Shown: positions 24,500 through 34,100 of the stretch, in pieces
How positions within the stretch are numbered: position 1 is the stretch's first letter
How the letters are laid out: each line of letters begins with the position of its first letter
Assembly (NCBI RefSeq): GCF_900101465.1
Contig: NZ_FMZM01000013.1
Span: forward strand, 1-64,000
Origin: Nocardioides lianchengensis
GTDB lineage: Bacteria; Actinomycetota; Actinomycetes; Propionibacteriales; Nocardioidaceae
Length of the DNA: 64,000 nucleotides
Reading direction: 5' to 3'
Program-made: the position numbers and the translations under genes
Notes under the pieces: generated by a model
Told to the model about the DNA's origin: nothing
Seen by the model: only the letters and a program-made list of their open reading frames with translations
Database searches by the model: none

Positions 24500-24756
24500 G
24501 GTGAGCTGTCCACCTCCTGGGTGGCGCAGCAGGTGGACGCTTCACCGCGACCTCAGCGTGTCGCGACGACCCGCCGAGTCGGCGGTGTGGCAGCCACCGA
24601 CTTTGGTCGGAGATCGGTGGACAGGTCACCGCCGGCCCGCGCGGCCCGCGCGCCGGCCCGGTCGGCTCGTGGGGCTGCGAACGAAATGGGTGCGGGTGGA
24701 CGGTGAGCTGCCCACCGTCTTGCTGGGTCGGCAGGTGGACGGTTCACCGCGACCTC
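24500..24756. repeat. Pair of 55-bp GGTGAGCTG repeats
   Basis: Copies at 24500-24554 and 24702-24756, direct orientation, 46 of 55 bases identical, both ending TTCACCGCGACCTC with weaker similarity continuing some 18 bp. Each contains its own inverted repeat (GGTGAGCTG-CCACC against GGTGGACG-TTCACC). A partial third (GGTGGACAGGTCACCGC) lies between them near 24616. No gene is seen in the 336-bp gap 24455-24790. Confidence 0.75.
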
Positions 24757-24790
24757 GGCGCGTTGCCACGATCCGCGCGCAGCGCGCCCG

Positions 24791-26884
24791 CTACGCGCTG
24801 CCGAGCAGCCCGTCGGTGGCCCGGGCCAGCCGCGCGGAGAGGGCGGAGGTCGCCGACCGAGCGTAGGTGTCGGTGAGGTGGCTGCCGCCGCGGTAGACCA
24901 GCACGTTGCCGATGACCGGGGGACAGCGGACGCCGTCGGGGCAGAGCACGTCGGACATGTCGACGATCCTGACCTCGGGCACGCGGCGGGCCGCCTCCAG
25001 CTGGCGGGGCGCTCCCGAGCGGGGGACGCTCCGCTCCTTCAGCGAGACGCACTGCGTGAGGTCGTCGAGGTGCTCCTGGACGCAGTCCGGCACGGTCGCG
25101 CTGACGGGCGGCGGGGTGTCGAGGATCGGGACGACGGTGATGCCGTCGCCGACCAGCTGCTCCCAGTACTCCACGATCCCGTCGACCATGGCGGCCTGGG
25201 TGTAGTCGTCGGTCGACGTCCCACCGGGGGGCAGGGCCTGGCTGTGCCGGGTGACGGTCACGACGACGTCCGGGTCGAGGTCCTCGATGGTCTGCAGGGC
25301 CCAGGGCTGCCAGGACTCGCAGCTGGGGTTGCGCTTGTTGTCCTTCAGCAGGGTCGAGGCGGCGAAGGGGCAGCCGTTCTTGGCGACCACGACCAGGCGC
25401 CAGCCCGCGTCCTCGGCGATCGTGCGGACCGGGCTGAACCACTGTGCGGCCTTTGAGTCGCCGACCAGGACCACGGTGCGCTCGGCGTCGGGGTCGCCGT
25501 ACTCGCAGGTCTCGTAGGCCTCGGTCTCGCGCTTGACCACGCAGCCGTCGGTGTTGATGCCGGGGTAGTCGGTGTAGGCGTCGAGCGGCGAGGGACGCAT
25601 CGCGTCGACCGACCTGAGGGCCGCCCAGTCGGTGTCGGCGAAGCGCGGGTCCTGAAGCGCACGGGCCCCGATCGCCTCGTCGGCGGACGCCTCGTCGACG
25701 GTGTCGACCAGGGAGAACGACGCCACCAGCGCGAGACCGGCCACCGTCGAGACCGCCATTCCGGCGGCGCCCGCCAGCAGCGCAGGTCGCGGCAGGGCGA
25801 AGCGGGGCAGGTGCCGGAACGGCGTCTCGACGTAGCGGTAGGACAGCCAGGCCGGGATCGCGGACGCCAGGACGACCAGCAGGCCCTCGCGGACCCGGAG
25901 GTGGCCCCACAGCCCCTCCGCGGCGACCAGGAACGGCCAGTGCCACAGGTAGAGGGAGTACGACAGCCCGCCGATCCACACCGCCGGGCGCAGGCCGAGT
26001 AGCAGACCCGGCCCCCAGCGCACCGTGAGACCGCCGCCGGCCAGGATCGCGGCCGCCGTACCGAGGACGGGCATCAGGGTCGCCGTCCCGGGCCACACGG
26101 TCGTGGACCCGAGCTCGAGCACGCTGTAGGCGATCAGGGCCAGGCCCGCCCAGCCGAGGACCGCGCGCAGCGCCGACGGCAGGCGCACCAGCGTCGGGAA
26201 GGCGATCGCGAGCAGCGCGCCGACCCCGAGCTCCCAGATCCGGGTGGTGGAGACGAAGAAGGCCAGGCCGGGCTGCGCCACGGCGTACGACAGGCTGAAG
26301 ACGAAGGAGGCGACCGAGATCGCCGTGATCGTGACCAGCAGGCCGGTGCGCCAGCGCGCCCGCGCGAGCGCGACCACCGCGGCGATCAGCAGCGGCCAGA
26401 CGACGTAGAACTGCTCCTCGACGGCCAGCGACCAGTAGTGCTGCACGGGCGACGACCCGACGTTCTCGGCCAGGTAGTCCACCTCGCGCGCGCCGAGGCG
26501 CCAGTTCACGACGTAGAGGGCGGCCGAGACGATGTCGCCGCCGAAGTCCTTGCGGTTGTTGACCGGCAGGCAGACCAGCGCGACGACGGCGCTGAAGACC
26601 AGCGCCAGGGTGCTCGCCGGCAGCAGCCGGCGGGCGCGCCGGGCCCAGAAGTCGGCGAGCCCGAGCCGGCCCCGTCGCTCGACCTCGCGCACCATCAGGG
26701 AGGTGATCAGGAAGCCCGAGATGACGAAGAAGACGTCGACGCCGACGTAGCCGCCCGGGACCCAGGCCAGCCCGGCGTGGTAGATCAGCACCGAGAGGAC
26801 GGCGACGGCCCGGAGGCCCTCGATGTCGGGCCTAAAGCCCTTCGACGTGGCCGGGCTCTCCCGATGGCGGCTCACGGCACTCAC
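24791..26884 (-). CDS. OafA/YrhL-type acyltransferase with C-terminal SGNH domain
   Basis: 697 residues. An Acyltransferase-3 membrane domain (about 15-385, roughly ten helices) has the conserved FRPDIEGLRAVAVLSVLIYH start (H on TM1), GGYVGVDVFFVISGFLIT, the RRARRLLPA cytoplasmic loop, HYWSLAVEEQFYVVWP and YSLYLWHWPFLV. An extracellular SGNH hydrolase-like domain follows (about 440-697) with VVLVGDSKAAQWF as the catalytic Ser block and GGSHLTDTYA as the Asp/His block. Such proteins O-acetylate surface or secreted polysaccharides. The GTG at 26884 begins the protein; the frame stays open another 1.8 kb upstream only because it is antisense to the nuclease genes. It is divergent from the first nuclease gene. 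Confidence 0.9.
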   Translation of the reverse strand: MSAVSRHRESPATSKGFRPDIEGLRAVAVLSVLIYHAGLAWVPGGYVGVDVFFVISGFLITSLMVREVERRGRLGLADFWARRARRLLPASTLALVFSAVVALVCLPVNNRKDFGGDIVSAALYVVNWRLGAREVDYLAENVGSSPVQHYWSLAVEEQFYVVWPLLIAAVVALARARWRTGLLVTITAISVASFVFSLSYAVAQPGLAFFVSTTRIWELGVGALLAIAFPTLVRLPSALRAVLGWAGLALIAYSVLELGSTTVWPGTATLMPVLGTAAAILAGGGLTVRWGPGLLLGLRPAVWIGGLSYSLYLWHWPFLVAAEGLWGHLRVREGLLVVLASAIPAWLSYRYVETPFRHLPRFALPRPALLAGAAGMAVSTVAGLALVASFSLVDTVDEASADEAIGARALQDPRFADTDWAALRSVDAMRPSPLDAYTDYPGINTDGCVVKRETEAYETCEYGDPDAERTVVLVGDSKAAQWFSPVRTIAEDAGWRLVVVAKNGCPFAASTLLKDNKRNPSCESWQPWALQTIEDLDPDVVVTVTRHSQALPPGGTSTDDYTQAAMVDGIVEYWEQLVGDGITVVPILDTPPPVSATVPDCVQEHLDDLTQCVSLKERSVPRSGAPRQLEAARRVPEVRIVDMSDVLCPDGVRCPPVIGNVLVYRGGSHLTDTYARSATSALSARLARATDGLLGSA

Positions 26885-26989
26885 GCGCCGGAACACTAAC
26901 CGGCGAGCCCACCCTCGAGAAAACCCTGCGCGATCGGCCGGACCGGCCGAAGAAGGAGAGGTCCTCCCACCGCCCTGCCCGGAGCACCC

Positions 26990-28354
26990 ATGCCCGCACG
27001 CCCCGCCCGCCACCGTCCCCGGGCCGTCGTCGCGACGGTCGCCGTCCTCGTGGCCGGACTCGTCGCCGTCCTCGGCGGACAGGGGCCGGCGTCGGTCGCC
27101 CAGGCGGCCCGGACCGCCAATCCGACCGGCACGGCCGCCGGGAGCCCGCCCAACGGGGTCGGCAATCTGCGGGTCGGACTGGCCGCGACCGCCGACGGCC
27201 GGATCCGGGTGACCTGGGACCGCAGCCGGGCCCGGCAGCTCAAGTGGTACGTCGTCCAGGTCAGCCCGGGGCGTCGGATGGAGGCGCAGGTGCGGTCGTA
27301 CCGGGTCGGTCGCACCCGGGGCTCGCTGGTCGTGCCCCGGGCCGTCGGCGCCACTCCCGCGTCGGGCAACTTCTCCTTCGTCAGGGTGGTCGCCCACCTG
27401 CGCCGGGGCGGGGCGACGGCCAGCCAGACCAAGTGGATCCAGGCGCCGCTCGGCAGCCGGTGCACGGCCGCCGCGCGGGACCGGGTCATCCTCGCGTCGT
27501 TCAACATGCAGACCTGGGCGGCCGACCGCCACCTGGGTCCCGGCCGGAACTGGACCCGGCGTGGCGACAACGTCGTCCGGGAGATCCTCCGCAGCGGCGC
27601 GCACGCGATCGCGATCCAGGAGACCAGCGGCTCGACCCGGGTCGGGTTCGGCGACCGGCCCCAGAAGCAGTGGGTCCTCGACCGACTCAACGAGGTCGAC
27701 CCCGACCCGAGCGCGCACTGGGTCGACGCGGTCGACGACGAGTACTACCGGCCGCCGGAGGGCCGCGTCCCCGGCCTGGTCGGCACCCGGGTGTTCTACG
27801 ACGCCAGCAAGTACGACGCGCTCGACGCCGGCCTGGAGCGGATCATCGACCCCGCCTTCGACAAGGACTCGCTGATCCCCTGGGTCCGGCTGCAGTCGGT
27901 CCGCGGCGACCAGGCGCCCTTCGTCCTGACCTCCAACCACCTGCGCGTCGGCGTCGTCGGCAGCACCACGGAGTGGCACATCCGGGCCCGCCAGACCGCC
28001 CGGACCATCGCCGTCATGCGCGCGCTGCGCCAGGCGTACGGCGACCAGGTCTTCCTGGCCGGGGACCTGAACTCCACCAGCGGCACCCTGCCGTCCAACA
28101 ACGTCCACCAGGCGCTGATGGCCGCCGGCTTCTACGACGCCTACGCGACGACCCGCATCGTCGGCGGTCAGTACCCGACGACGCAGGACTCGCGGTTCCC
28201 GGTCCACCGGACGCCGCTGCGCCGCGACTACCTCCTGTCGCTGGGCACCGCGAAGGGCTCCTGCGGCTACCGGAACCAGACCTACGCCAGCGCGGACCGG
28301 GTCGCCTCCGACCACTTCCTGCAGGTCGCGGTCCTGCCGCTGCCGCCGCTCTGA
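26990..28354 (+). CDS. Secreted endonuclease/exonuclease/phosphatase-fold protein 1
   Basis: 454 residues. Sec signal peptide (RAVVATVAVLVAGLVAVLGG, ending near AQA), a fibronectin-III-like domain (about 50-150: LRVGLAATADGRIRVTWDRS), then an EEP-fold hydrolase domain (about 165-454). Visible family elements are VILASFNMQTW, AIAIQE (metal-binding Glu), LTSNHLRVG, VFLAGDLNST (the GDLN metal/catalytic motif), RRDYLLS and ASDHFLQ (catalytic SDH). It would hydrolyse phosphodiesters outside the cell, such as DNA, a nucleotide or a phospholipid; the substrate is not evident. ATG with GGAG further upstream. A paralogue follows 100 bp downstream. Confidence 0.85.
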   Translation: MPARPARHRPRAVVATVAVLVAGLVAVLGGQGPASVAQAARTANPTGTAAGSPPNGVGNLRVGLAATADGRIRVTWDRSRARQLKWYVVQVSPGRRMEAQVRSYRVGRTRGSLVVPRAVGATPASGNFSFVRVVAHLRRGGATASQTKWIQAPLGSRCTAAARDRVILASFNMQTWAADRHLGPGRNWTRRGDNVVREILRSGAHAIAIQETSGSTRVGFGDRPQKQWVLDRLNEVDPDPSAHWVDAVDDEYYRPPEGRVPGLVGTRVFYDASKYDALDAGLERIIDPAFDKDSLIPWVRLQSVRGDQAPFVLTSNHLRVGVVGSTTEWHIRARQTARTIAVMRALRQAYGDQVFLAGDLNSTSGTLPSNNVHQALMAAGFYDAYATTRIVGGQYPTTQDSRFPVHRTPLRRDYLLSLGTAKGSCGYRNQTYASADRVASDHFLQVAVLPLPPL

Positions 28355-28454
28355 GGCGCTCGGTTCACCCCTACGGGCTGTTTCCGGGGTACGACGACGG
28401 GTACCTGCGCAGTCCGTCCGGCGTACGCGCCACCGTCTCGGAACCGGAGAGCCC

Positions 28455-29810
28455 ATGTCCGCCCGTCCCACCTCCGTCCGTCCCGTGCGGGCGCTCGTCG
28501 CCGGGGTCGTCGTACTCCTGACGAGCACCCTGCTGGCTGCTCCCGCCGGGGCGTCCGACGCCGCCGAGCGCCGCAACACCAATCCCACCGGCACCCGCTC
28601 GGGCAGCCTGCCGAATGGCGCCGGCAACCTGAAGGTCCGCCTGGCCGCGACGGCTGACGGTCGGATCCGGGTGGGCTGGGACCGCAGCCGGGCCAAGCAG
28701 TTCAAGCGCTACACCGTGCTGGTCAGCCCCGGACGGCAGATGCGGACCCAGGTCAAGGCCTACCGGGTCAGCCGCAAGCGCAGCGCCCTCGTCGTCGACC
28801 GGGCGGTCGGCGCCACTCCGGCCTCGGGCAACTACTCCTTCGTCAAGGTCTACGGCGTACGCCGCAACGGCTCCAAGACCGCGAGCCAGACCAAATGGAT
28901 CCAGGCGCCGATCACCAGCCGCTGCACGGCGGCGGCGCGCGACCAGGTGACCATCGGCCTGTTCAACGTCCGGACCTGGGCGGCTGACCGCAACCTCGGC
29001 CCGCGCCGCAACTGGACCCACCGCGGACCGAACGCGATCCGCGAGATCCTGCGCAGCGGCGCGCACGCGATCGCCATCCAGGAGGCGAGCGGGTCGGAAC
29101 GGCTGGGCTTCGGCAAGAAACCGCAGAAGAAGTGGATCCTCGACCGGCTCAACGCCACCGACCCGGACAAGGGCGCCCGTTGGGTCGACGCGCTCAGCGA
29201 CGACGCCTACCGTCCGCCGAAGGGTCGCGTCCCCGGCCTGGTCGGCACCCGGGTCTTCTACGACGCCAGCAAGTACCGCAAGCTCGACGCCGGGCTGGCC
29301 CGGATCGTCGACCCCGGGTTCAAGAAGGACTCGCTCATCGCCTGGGCCCGGCTGCAGTCCGTGCGCGGCGACCAGGCGCCGTTCGTGCTGAGTTCCAACC
29401 ACCTGCGCGTCGGCGTGGTCGGCAGCGTCAAGGAGTGGCGCATCCGGGCGCGCCAGACCCGGAAGACCATCGAGGTCCTGGGTGGCTTGCAGCGGCGCTT
29501 CGGCGGCCAGGTCTTCCTCGCGGGCGACCTGAACTCGACCAACAACACCAAGCCGTCCAACAACGTGCACCAGATGCTGATGCGCGCCGGCTACTACGAC
29601 GCCTACGCGACGACCCGGATCTCCGGATCGAAGTTCCCCACCACGCAGGACTCGAAGTTCCCGCTGTACAAGACCCCGCTGCGCCGCGACTACATCCTGT
29701 CGCTGGGGCCGGTGAAGGGGTCGTGCGGCTACCGCAACCAGATCTACCGCAAGCCGTCCCGCATCGCCTCCGACCACTTCATGCAGGTCGCGCAGATGCC
29801 GCTGGCCTGA
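28455..29810 (+). CDS. Secreted endonuclease/exonuclease/phosphatase-fold protein 2
   Basis: 451 residues, colinear with the preceding protein along its whole length: signal peptide (ALVAGVVVLLTSTLLAAPAGA), NPTGTRSG-LPNGAGNLKVRL, fibronectin-like domain, then the EEP domain with IGLFNVRTW, AIAIQE, LSSNHLRVG, VFLAGDLNST, RRDYILS and ASDHFMQ. All catalytic motifs are kept, so it should be active. It is more lysine-rich than copy 1. The pair looks like a lineage-specific tandem duplication. Translation starts at ATG 28455 after a GGAGAGCCC ribosome-binding region. A 55-bp repeat lies 12 bp after its stop. Confidence 0.85.
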   Translation: MSARPTSVRPVRALVAGVVVLLTSTLLAAPAGASDAAERRNTNPTGTRSGSLPNGAGNLKVRLAATADGRIRVGWDRSRAKQFKRYTVLVSPGRQMRTQVKAYRVSRKRSALVVDRAVGATPASGNYSFVKVYGVRRNGSKTASQTKWIQAPITSRCTAAARDQVTIGLFNVRTWAADRNLGPRRNWTHRGPNAIREILRSGAHAIAIQEASGSERLGFGKKPQKKWILDRLNATDPDKGARWVDALSDDAYRPPKGRVPGLVGTRVFYDASKYRKLDAGLARIVDPGFKKDSLIAWARLQSVRGDQAPFVLSSNHLRVGVVGSVKEWRIRARQTRKTIEVLGGLQRRFGGQVFLAGDLNSTNNTKPSNNVHQMLMRAGYYDAYATTRISGSKFPTTQDSKFPLYKTPLRRDYILSLGPVKGSCGYRNQIYRKPSRIASDHFMQVAQMPLA

Positions 29811-29821
29811 GGTCCGACGCC

Positions 29822-29876
29822 GACCCGTCGATCTGCGACCGACACGCCGCGGAAATGGGGTCCTGAGTGACGGGTC
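29822..29876. repeat. 55-bp inverted-end repeat, copy 2
   Basis: Same length and framework as copy 1: GACCCGTC at one end, AGTGACGGGTC at the other, inner GACCGACACGCCGC. Its last two bases form part of the stop codon of the LysR gene (29875-29877). Confidence 0.85.
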
Positions 29877-30780
29877 AGGGGGCCAGGGTAGCGAGAACGT
29901 CGCGCAGCCAGGCGTGGCCGGCGTCCAGCTCCTTCGCCGGGTGCCAGAGCATGGTCATCGTCAGCGGCGGGAGCGGGACGGGCGAGTCCAGAACCACGGT
30001 CCCGGCGGCGTCGGCCATCAGCTCGGCGAGGGCCCGGGGCACGAAGCCGAGGCGGTCGGTCCCGGCGACCAGGAAGGGCACGCTGACCAGGTCCCCGGTG
30101 ACGATCTCGGTGCGGGTCTCGATCCCGCGCCCGTGCAGCGACTCGACGGGAGGGATGTGCCCGCCCTGCTGGAGGCGGAAGGCCACCCAGGTCGCGCCGC
30201 GCAGCGCCTCCTCGGTCAGCGGGGTGGCCGTGTGGGCGCCGGTGGCCGACCCGACGAGGACCCACTCGTCCGGCACCAGGTCGACGTACGGGTAGTCCGG
30301 GATCGAGGCCCGGGGGAGGACCAGGCCGTCGACCCCGAGCAGCTGGCCGTCGAACTCGGTCAGGGTGCTGGAGGCGATGGGCAGGAACCGGAGGACGGCC
30401 GAGGGCGCCTCGCTGGCCACCCGCGCCGCGATCGCGGCACCGTGCACCGTGGTCAGGTAGTCGGAGGTGACCAGGTCGAAGCGCCGGGTCGTCGTGGCCG
30501 GGTCGAAGGCGTCCGCCAGGTCGAAGAGGCTGCGCATCTCCGCGAGCGCCGCCGGGGTGCGGGCCGCGAGGCCGGTCGCGAGCGGGGTCAGGACGTACCG
30601 GGTGCCGTGCCGCACCAGGAGCTCGTCGTCGAAGTGGCGGCGGAGCTTGGCCAGCGACGAGCTGACGGCGGGCTGGCTCACCCCCAGGCGCCGGGCGGCG
30701 CCGGTCACCGAGCGCTCCCGCAGCAGGTGGTCGAGGGTCGTCAGCAGGTGCAGGTCGAGGTTCCGGTAGGTGCCCACCAC
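29875..30780 (-). CDS. LysR-family transcriptional regulator
   Basis: 301 residues. LysR HTH at the N-terminus (LDLHLLTTLDHLLRERSVTG, then AARRLGVSQPAVSSSLAKLRRHFDDELLVR) followed by a PBP2-type effector domain. NodD/PnbR-like features include RRFDLVTSDYLTTV and WVLVGS. The start is one of two adjacent GTG codons (30780 or 30777); upstream in-frame sequence reads as non-coding promoter. It is divergent from the GH106 gene but 375 bp away, and the rhamnosidase has its own LacI-type box, so its target is uncertain. Confidence 0.85.
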   Translation of the reverse strand: MVGTYRNLDLHLLTTLDHLLRERSVTGAARRLGVSQPAVSSSLAKLRRHFDDELLVRHGTRYVLTPLATGLAARTPAALAEMRSLFDLADAFDPATTTRRFDLVTSDYLTTVHGAAIAARVASEAPSAVLRFLPIASSTLTEFDGQLLGVDGLVLPRASIPDYPYVDLVPDEWVLVGSATGAHTATPLTEEALRGATWVAFRLQQGGHIPPVESLHGRGIETRTEIVTGDLVSVPFLVAGTDRLGFVPRALAELMADAAGTVVLDSPVPLPPLTMTMLWHPAKELDAGHAWLRDVLATLAP

Positions 30781-30986
30781 CGGATTATGGGCGAGGGCCG
30801 ACGACCCGGCCGGGCCGTGGTCGAGACCACCGGACGACGTCGGACGGCAGGCTCCGCGCCCGTCCCGCGCCCGCAGCGCCCTGACGTGCACCTATAAGCG
30901 AACGCCATGCAGCCCATACCGACTTCGCCGGCGGGGAGTGTTGCGGTCGTCACAGTTCTCGGGCGAGAGTTGTGCGTCACGTCACG

Positions 30987-30998
30987 TGAAACGATTCA
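30987..30998. promoter_or_regulatory. LacI-type operator box (TGAAACGATTCA) before the GH106 gene
   Basis: Near-palindrome with central CG, identical in 11 of 12 bases to the box at 856 before the GH78 gene. It lies 143 bp before the leader-peptide start. The rest of 30781-31129 holds no recognised gene. Confidence 0.6.
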
Positions 30999-31129
30999 AG
31001 ATCGGCACGTCCAGACGTGAACCCTCCCGGTCCCAGCTCGAGGTGCGGACCGACGGTTGCCCTTCACCAGCAGGTGGACGGGCCGGACAGCCCTGCCCCG
31101 AGCAGGTGCGCACGGAAAGAGGAACTGTG

Positions 31130-31159
31130 ATGCGTTTCAACCAGGACGGCGCTCGATGA
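31130..31159 (+). CDS. Possible 9-codon leader peptide coupled to the GH106 gene
   Basis: ATG with a strong AAAGAGGAA ribosome-binding site encodes MRFNQDGAR and stops at TGA 31157-31159, which overlaps the GH106 ATG (ATGA). The GH106 start itself has no good ribosome-binding site, so it may depend on coupling to this mini-ORF. A frameshift in the assembly that splits one N-terminus is the alternative. Confidence 0.45.
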   Translation: MRFNQDGAR

Positions 31160-34100
31160 GGCGGCTCCGCAAGCGGTCGGTCTCCCTCGCGGCCACCGCG
31201 GTGGTCGGCCTCGGCTCGATCACCCTGGCGACGACGACCGGCACTCCCGCTGCGTCCGCCGCAGCGGACGGCGCCTCGTCCAGCATCTCCGCGGACGAGT
31301 TCTCGACTCCCGACATGACCTACCGACCGGGGGTGCGGTGGTGGTGGTCCGGCGGGTCGATCGAGACCGACGTGCTCGCCGAGCAGCTGGAGTACCTCGC
31401 CTCCCACGGCTTCGGCACCGTGGAGATCAACCCCTACCGCGTCGTGCCGAACGTGCCCGACGCGCAACTGCAGGACATCTACACGCCGGCGTTCTACGAG
31501 AAGCTGGAGTTCGCCGTCGCCAAGGCCGACGAGCTCGGCATCACCGTCGACCTCAACATGGGCTCGGGCTGGAACGCCAACAGCCAGTTCACGACCATCG
31601 CCGACAGCGAGGGCAACCTCTCGCTGGGCCGCGCGACGCTCACCGGCGCACAGGTGAAGGCCGGCGGCATCGCCGTACCCGCCCTGACCAAGAGCCTCCA
31701 GTACGGCGCCGCCGTGACCCCGAGGTTCGCCCCCGAGCTGGCCCGTCTGCAGGGGGTCGTGGTCGCCAAGCGCACCGGCACCGCCGGCGCGGTCACCGGT
31801 GACGCCCGCCTGTTCGACGACGGCGCGACGGTCTGGGACCAGCGGGTCACCCTGGACGTGAACGACAGCCACTTCGTCGACGCCAGCGAGATCAGCGGCA
31901 CCTCGTTCCGGCTCGACCCCGCCGTCACGGCCGCGATGGCCGACGGGGACAGCTACGAGGTCGTGGCGCTCTGGTCGCTGCCCGCCGGCGCCAGCGGGGC
32001 CGGGACGACGACGGCCCGGCCGGACTGGTTCACCGTCGACCACATGGACGCGGCCAAGACGCTGCGCTACGTCAACCAGTGGGTGGGCGAGGCCAACCTC
32101 AGCCGGATCGTCTCGACGTACGACAACGTCCGCGCGCTGTTCAACGACAGCCTGGAGCTGCACACCGACCTCTACTACAACGAGGGCATCTCCGCGCTGG
32201 CCAAGGACGCCGAGCACAACGGCCTGGGCTACGACTTCAGCAAGTACCTGCCGACGGTCTACCGCCAGAACCTGAACACGGCGGCCTACCGGCCCAACAC
32301 CATGGGCGGCTCGGCCGACTCCTACCTGACCTACACGACCGACAGCGCCACGACCAACCGGATCCTGGCCGACTACCGCACGCTCGTCGGCGTGAAGATG
32401 GCCGAGGGTCTGCGCGGCTTCCAGAAGGGCAGCAACTCGCACGGGCTGCTCTTCCGGCAGCAGGCCTACAACCCGCCGATGGACGTCATCGGCTCGGCCG
32501 AGTACGTCGACATCCCCGAGGACGAGCAGCACGACGAGTACCGGCTGATCACCGCGTCGTCGGGCGCCAACCTGCACGACCGGAACCTGGTCACCGCGGA
32601 GCAGTTCACCCTCGGCCTGACGCCGATGCAGAACACCCTCGACACCCTGAGGGTCGGCTTCGACCTGATGGCCACGGGCGGCGTGAACAACTTCTTCTAC
32701 CACGGTCTCAGCTACCCCTACGGCAAGGGCAGCGCGCAGTACGGCGAGAACGGCTGGGCGGCCTTCCCGACCATCGGCGTGAACATGACCGAGGACAACA
32801 CGCTGGCGCCGTACTTCGGCCAGCTCAACGCCTACGCGTCCCGGCTGAACTACCTGATGCAGCAGGGCGACCCGAGCCGCGACGTCGCGGTCTACGCGCC
32901 GTACAACACCCGGGCGGTCGCCACCGGCGCCACGCCCACGCTCAACGCGAACGGCTACGCCTGGGACGTCATCAACGACAAGAGCATCCAGGCCGCGGAC
33001 ACGACGTTCGCGGACGGGCGGCTGAGCGTCAACGGCGGCAAGGCGTCGTACGACGCGCTGGTCGTGCACACCTCGACGGTGCCGGTCGAGACCATGCAGA
33101 GCCTGCTCCGGCTGGCCGAGCAGGGCGCGCCGATCGTCTTCTACGGAGCCCTGCCGAACTCGCAGGCCGGGTACGCCGACGGCCGGTACGCCGCCCTCGA
33201 CCGCCAGGTCGCCACGCTCGCCAACCAGGTCCTGCTGATGGGGGACGCGGCGTACAACCCGACCAGCGAGGCCTCGCTGGCCTCGACGCTGAAGCGGGTC
33301 GTCACCCCCGAGCTCACCTACGACACCAACACCGAGGTGCGCTTCACCCGCCGCACTCTGGACGACGGCGGCGAGCTGACCTACCTGCGCAACACCAGCA
33401 CGACCGCCAACACCATCACCGTCCGCGCCGACGAGAAGTACGAGAACTTCTACTGGCTGGACCAGAAGACCGGGGAGATCCACGACGCCGACGTCCGCGA
33501 CGGCGCCGTGACCTTCACCCTCGACCCGGGCAAGGACCCGCTGGGCCGCGGCTCGACGCCGTCCAAGCCCAGCAACGGCATCGCCCTGCTGGCCGAGCCG
33601 GCCGGGGTCACCATCCCCGCCGCCGACCTCACCCCGGGTCTCCCGGACGGGGTGGACCGGGTCGCGCCGGCCTCGACGCTGCCCGTGACCGCCCAGTCGC
33701 TGACCGTCTCCGACGACAACCTCGACGGCGTGCTCGGCGGTCCGGTCCAGACGCAGACGTTCACGGAGAACGTGCTGGGCAACTGGAAGGACGCGACCTA
33801 CCAGGGCGGCACGCTGCGCTCGGTGGTGTCCGACGGCGTCTACCGGGCGACGGTCGACGTCACCCCCGAGAAGGGCAGGCGCTACGTGCTCGACCTGGGC
33901 GAGGTGCACACCGCGGCCCGGGTCACGGTGAACGGCCAGGACGCGGGCAGCGTGATCTTCGCGCCGTACGAGCTCGACGTCACGTCGCTGCTGAAGGCCG
34001 GCGCCAACCAGGTCGAGATCGCCGTCACGCCGCGGAAGAAGAACCGCTACTTCCCGGCGGCGACCAACGCCAACGGCCAGTACTCCATGGCCGCTCCGCA

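Noticed and set aside
26885..28705. Upstream in-frame extension of the acyltransferase gene to 28705
   Set aside because: It is antisense to both halves of the nuclease region and lacks any domain; the acyltransferase family starts at the GTG used (26884).
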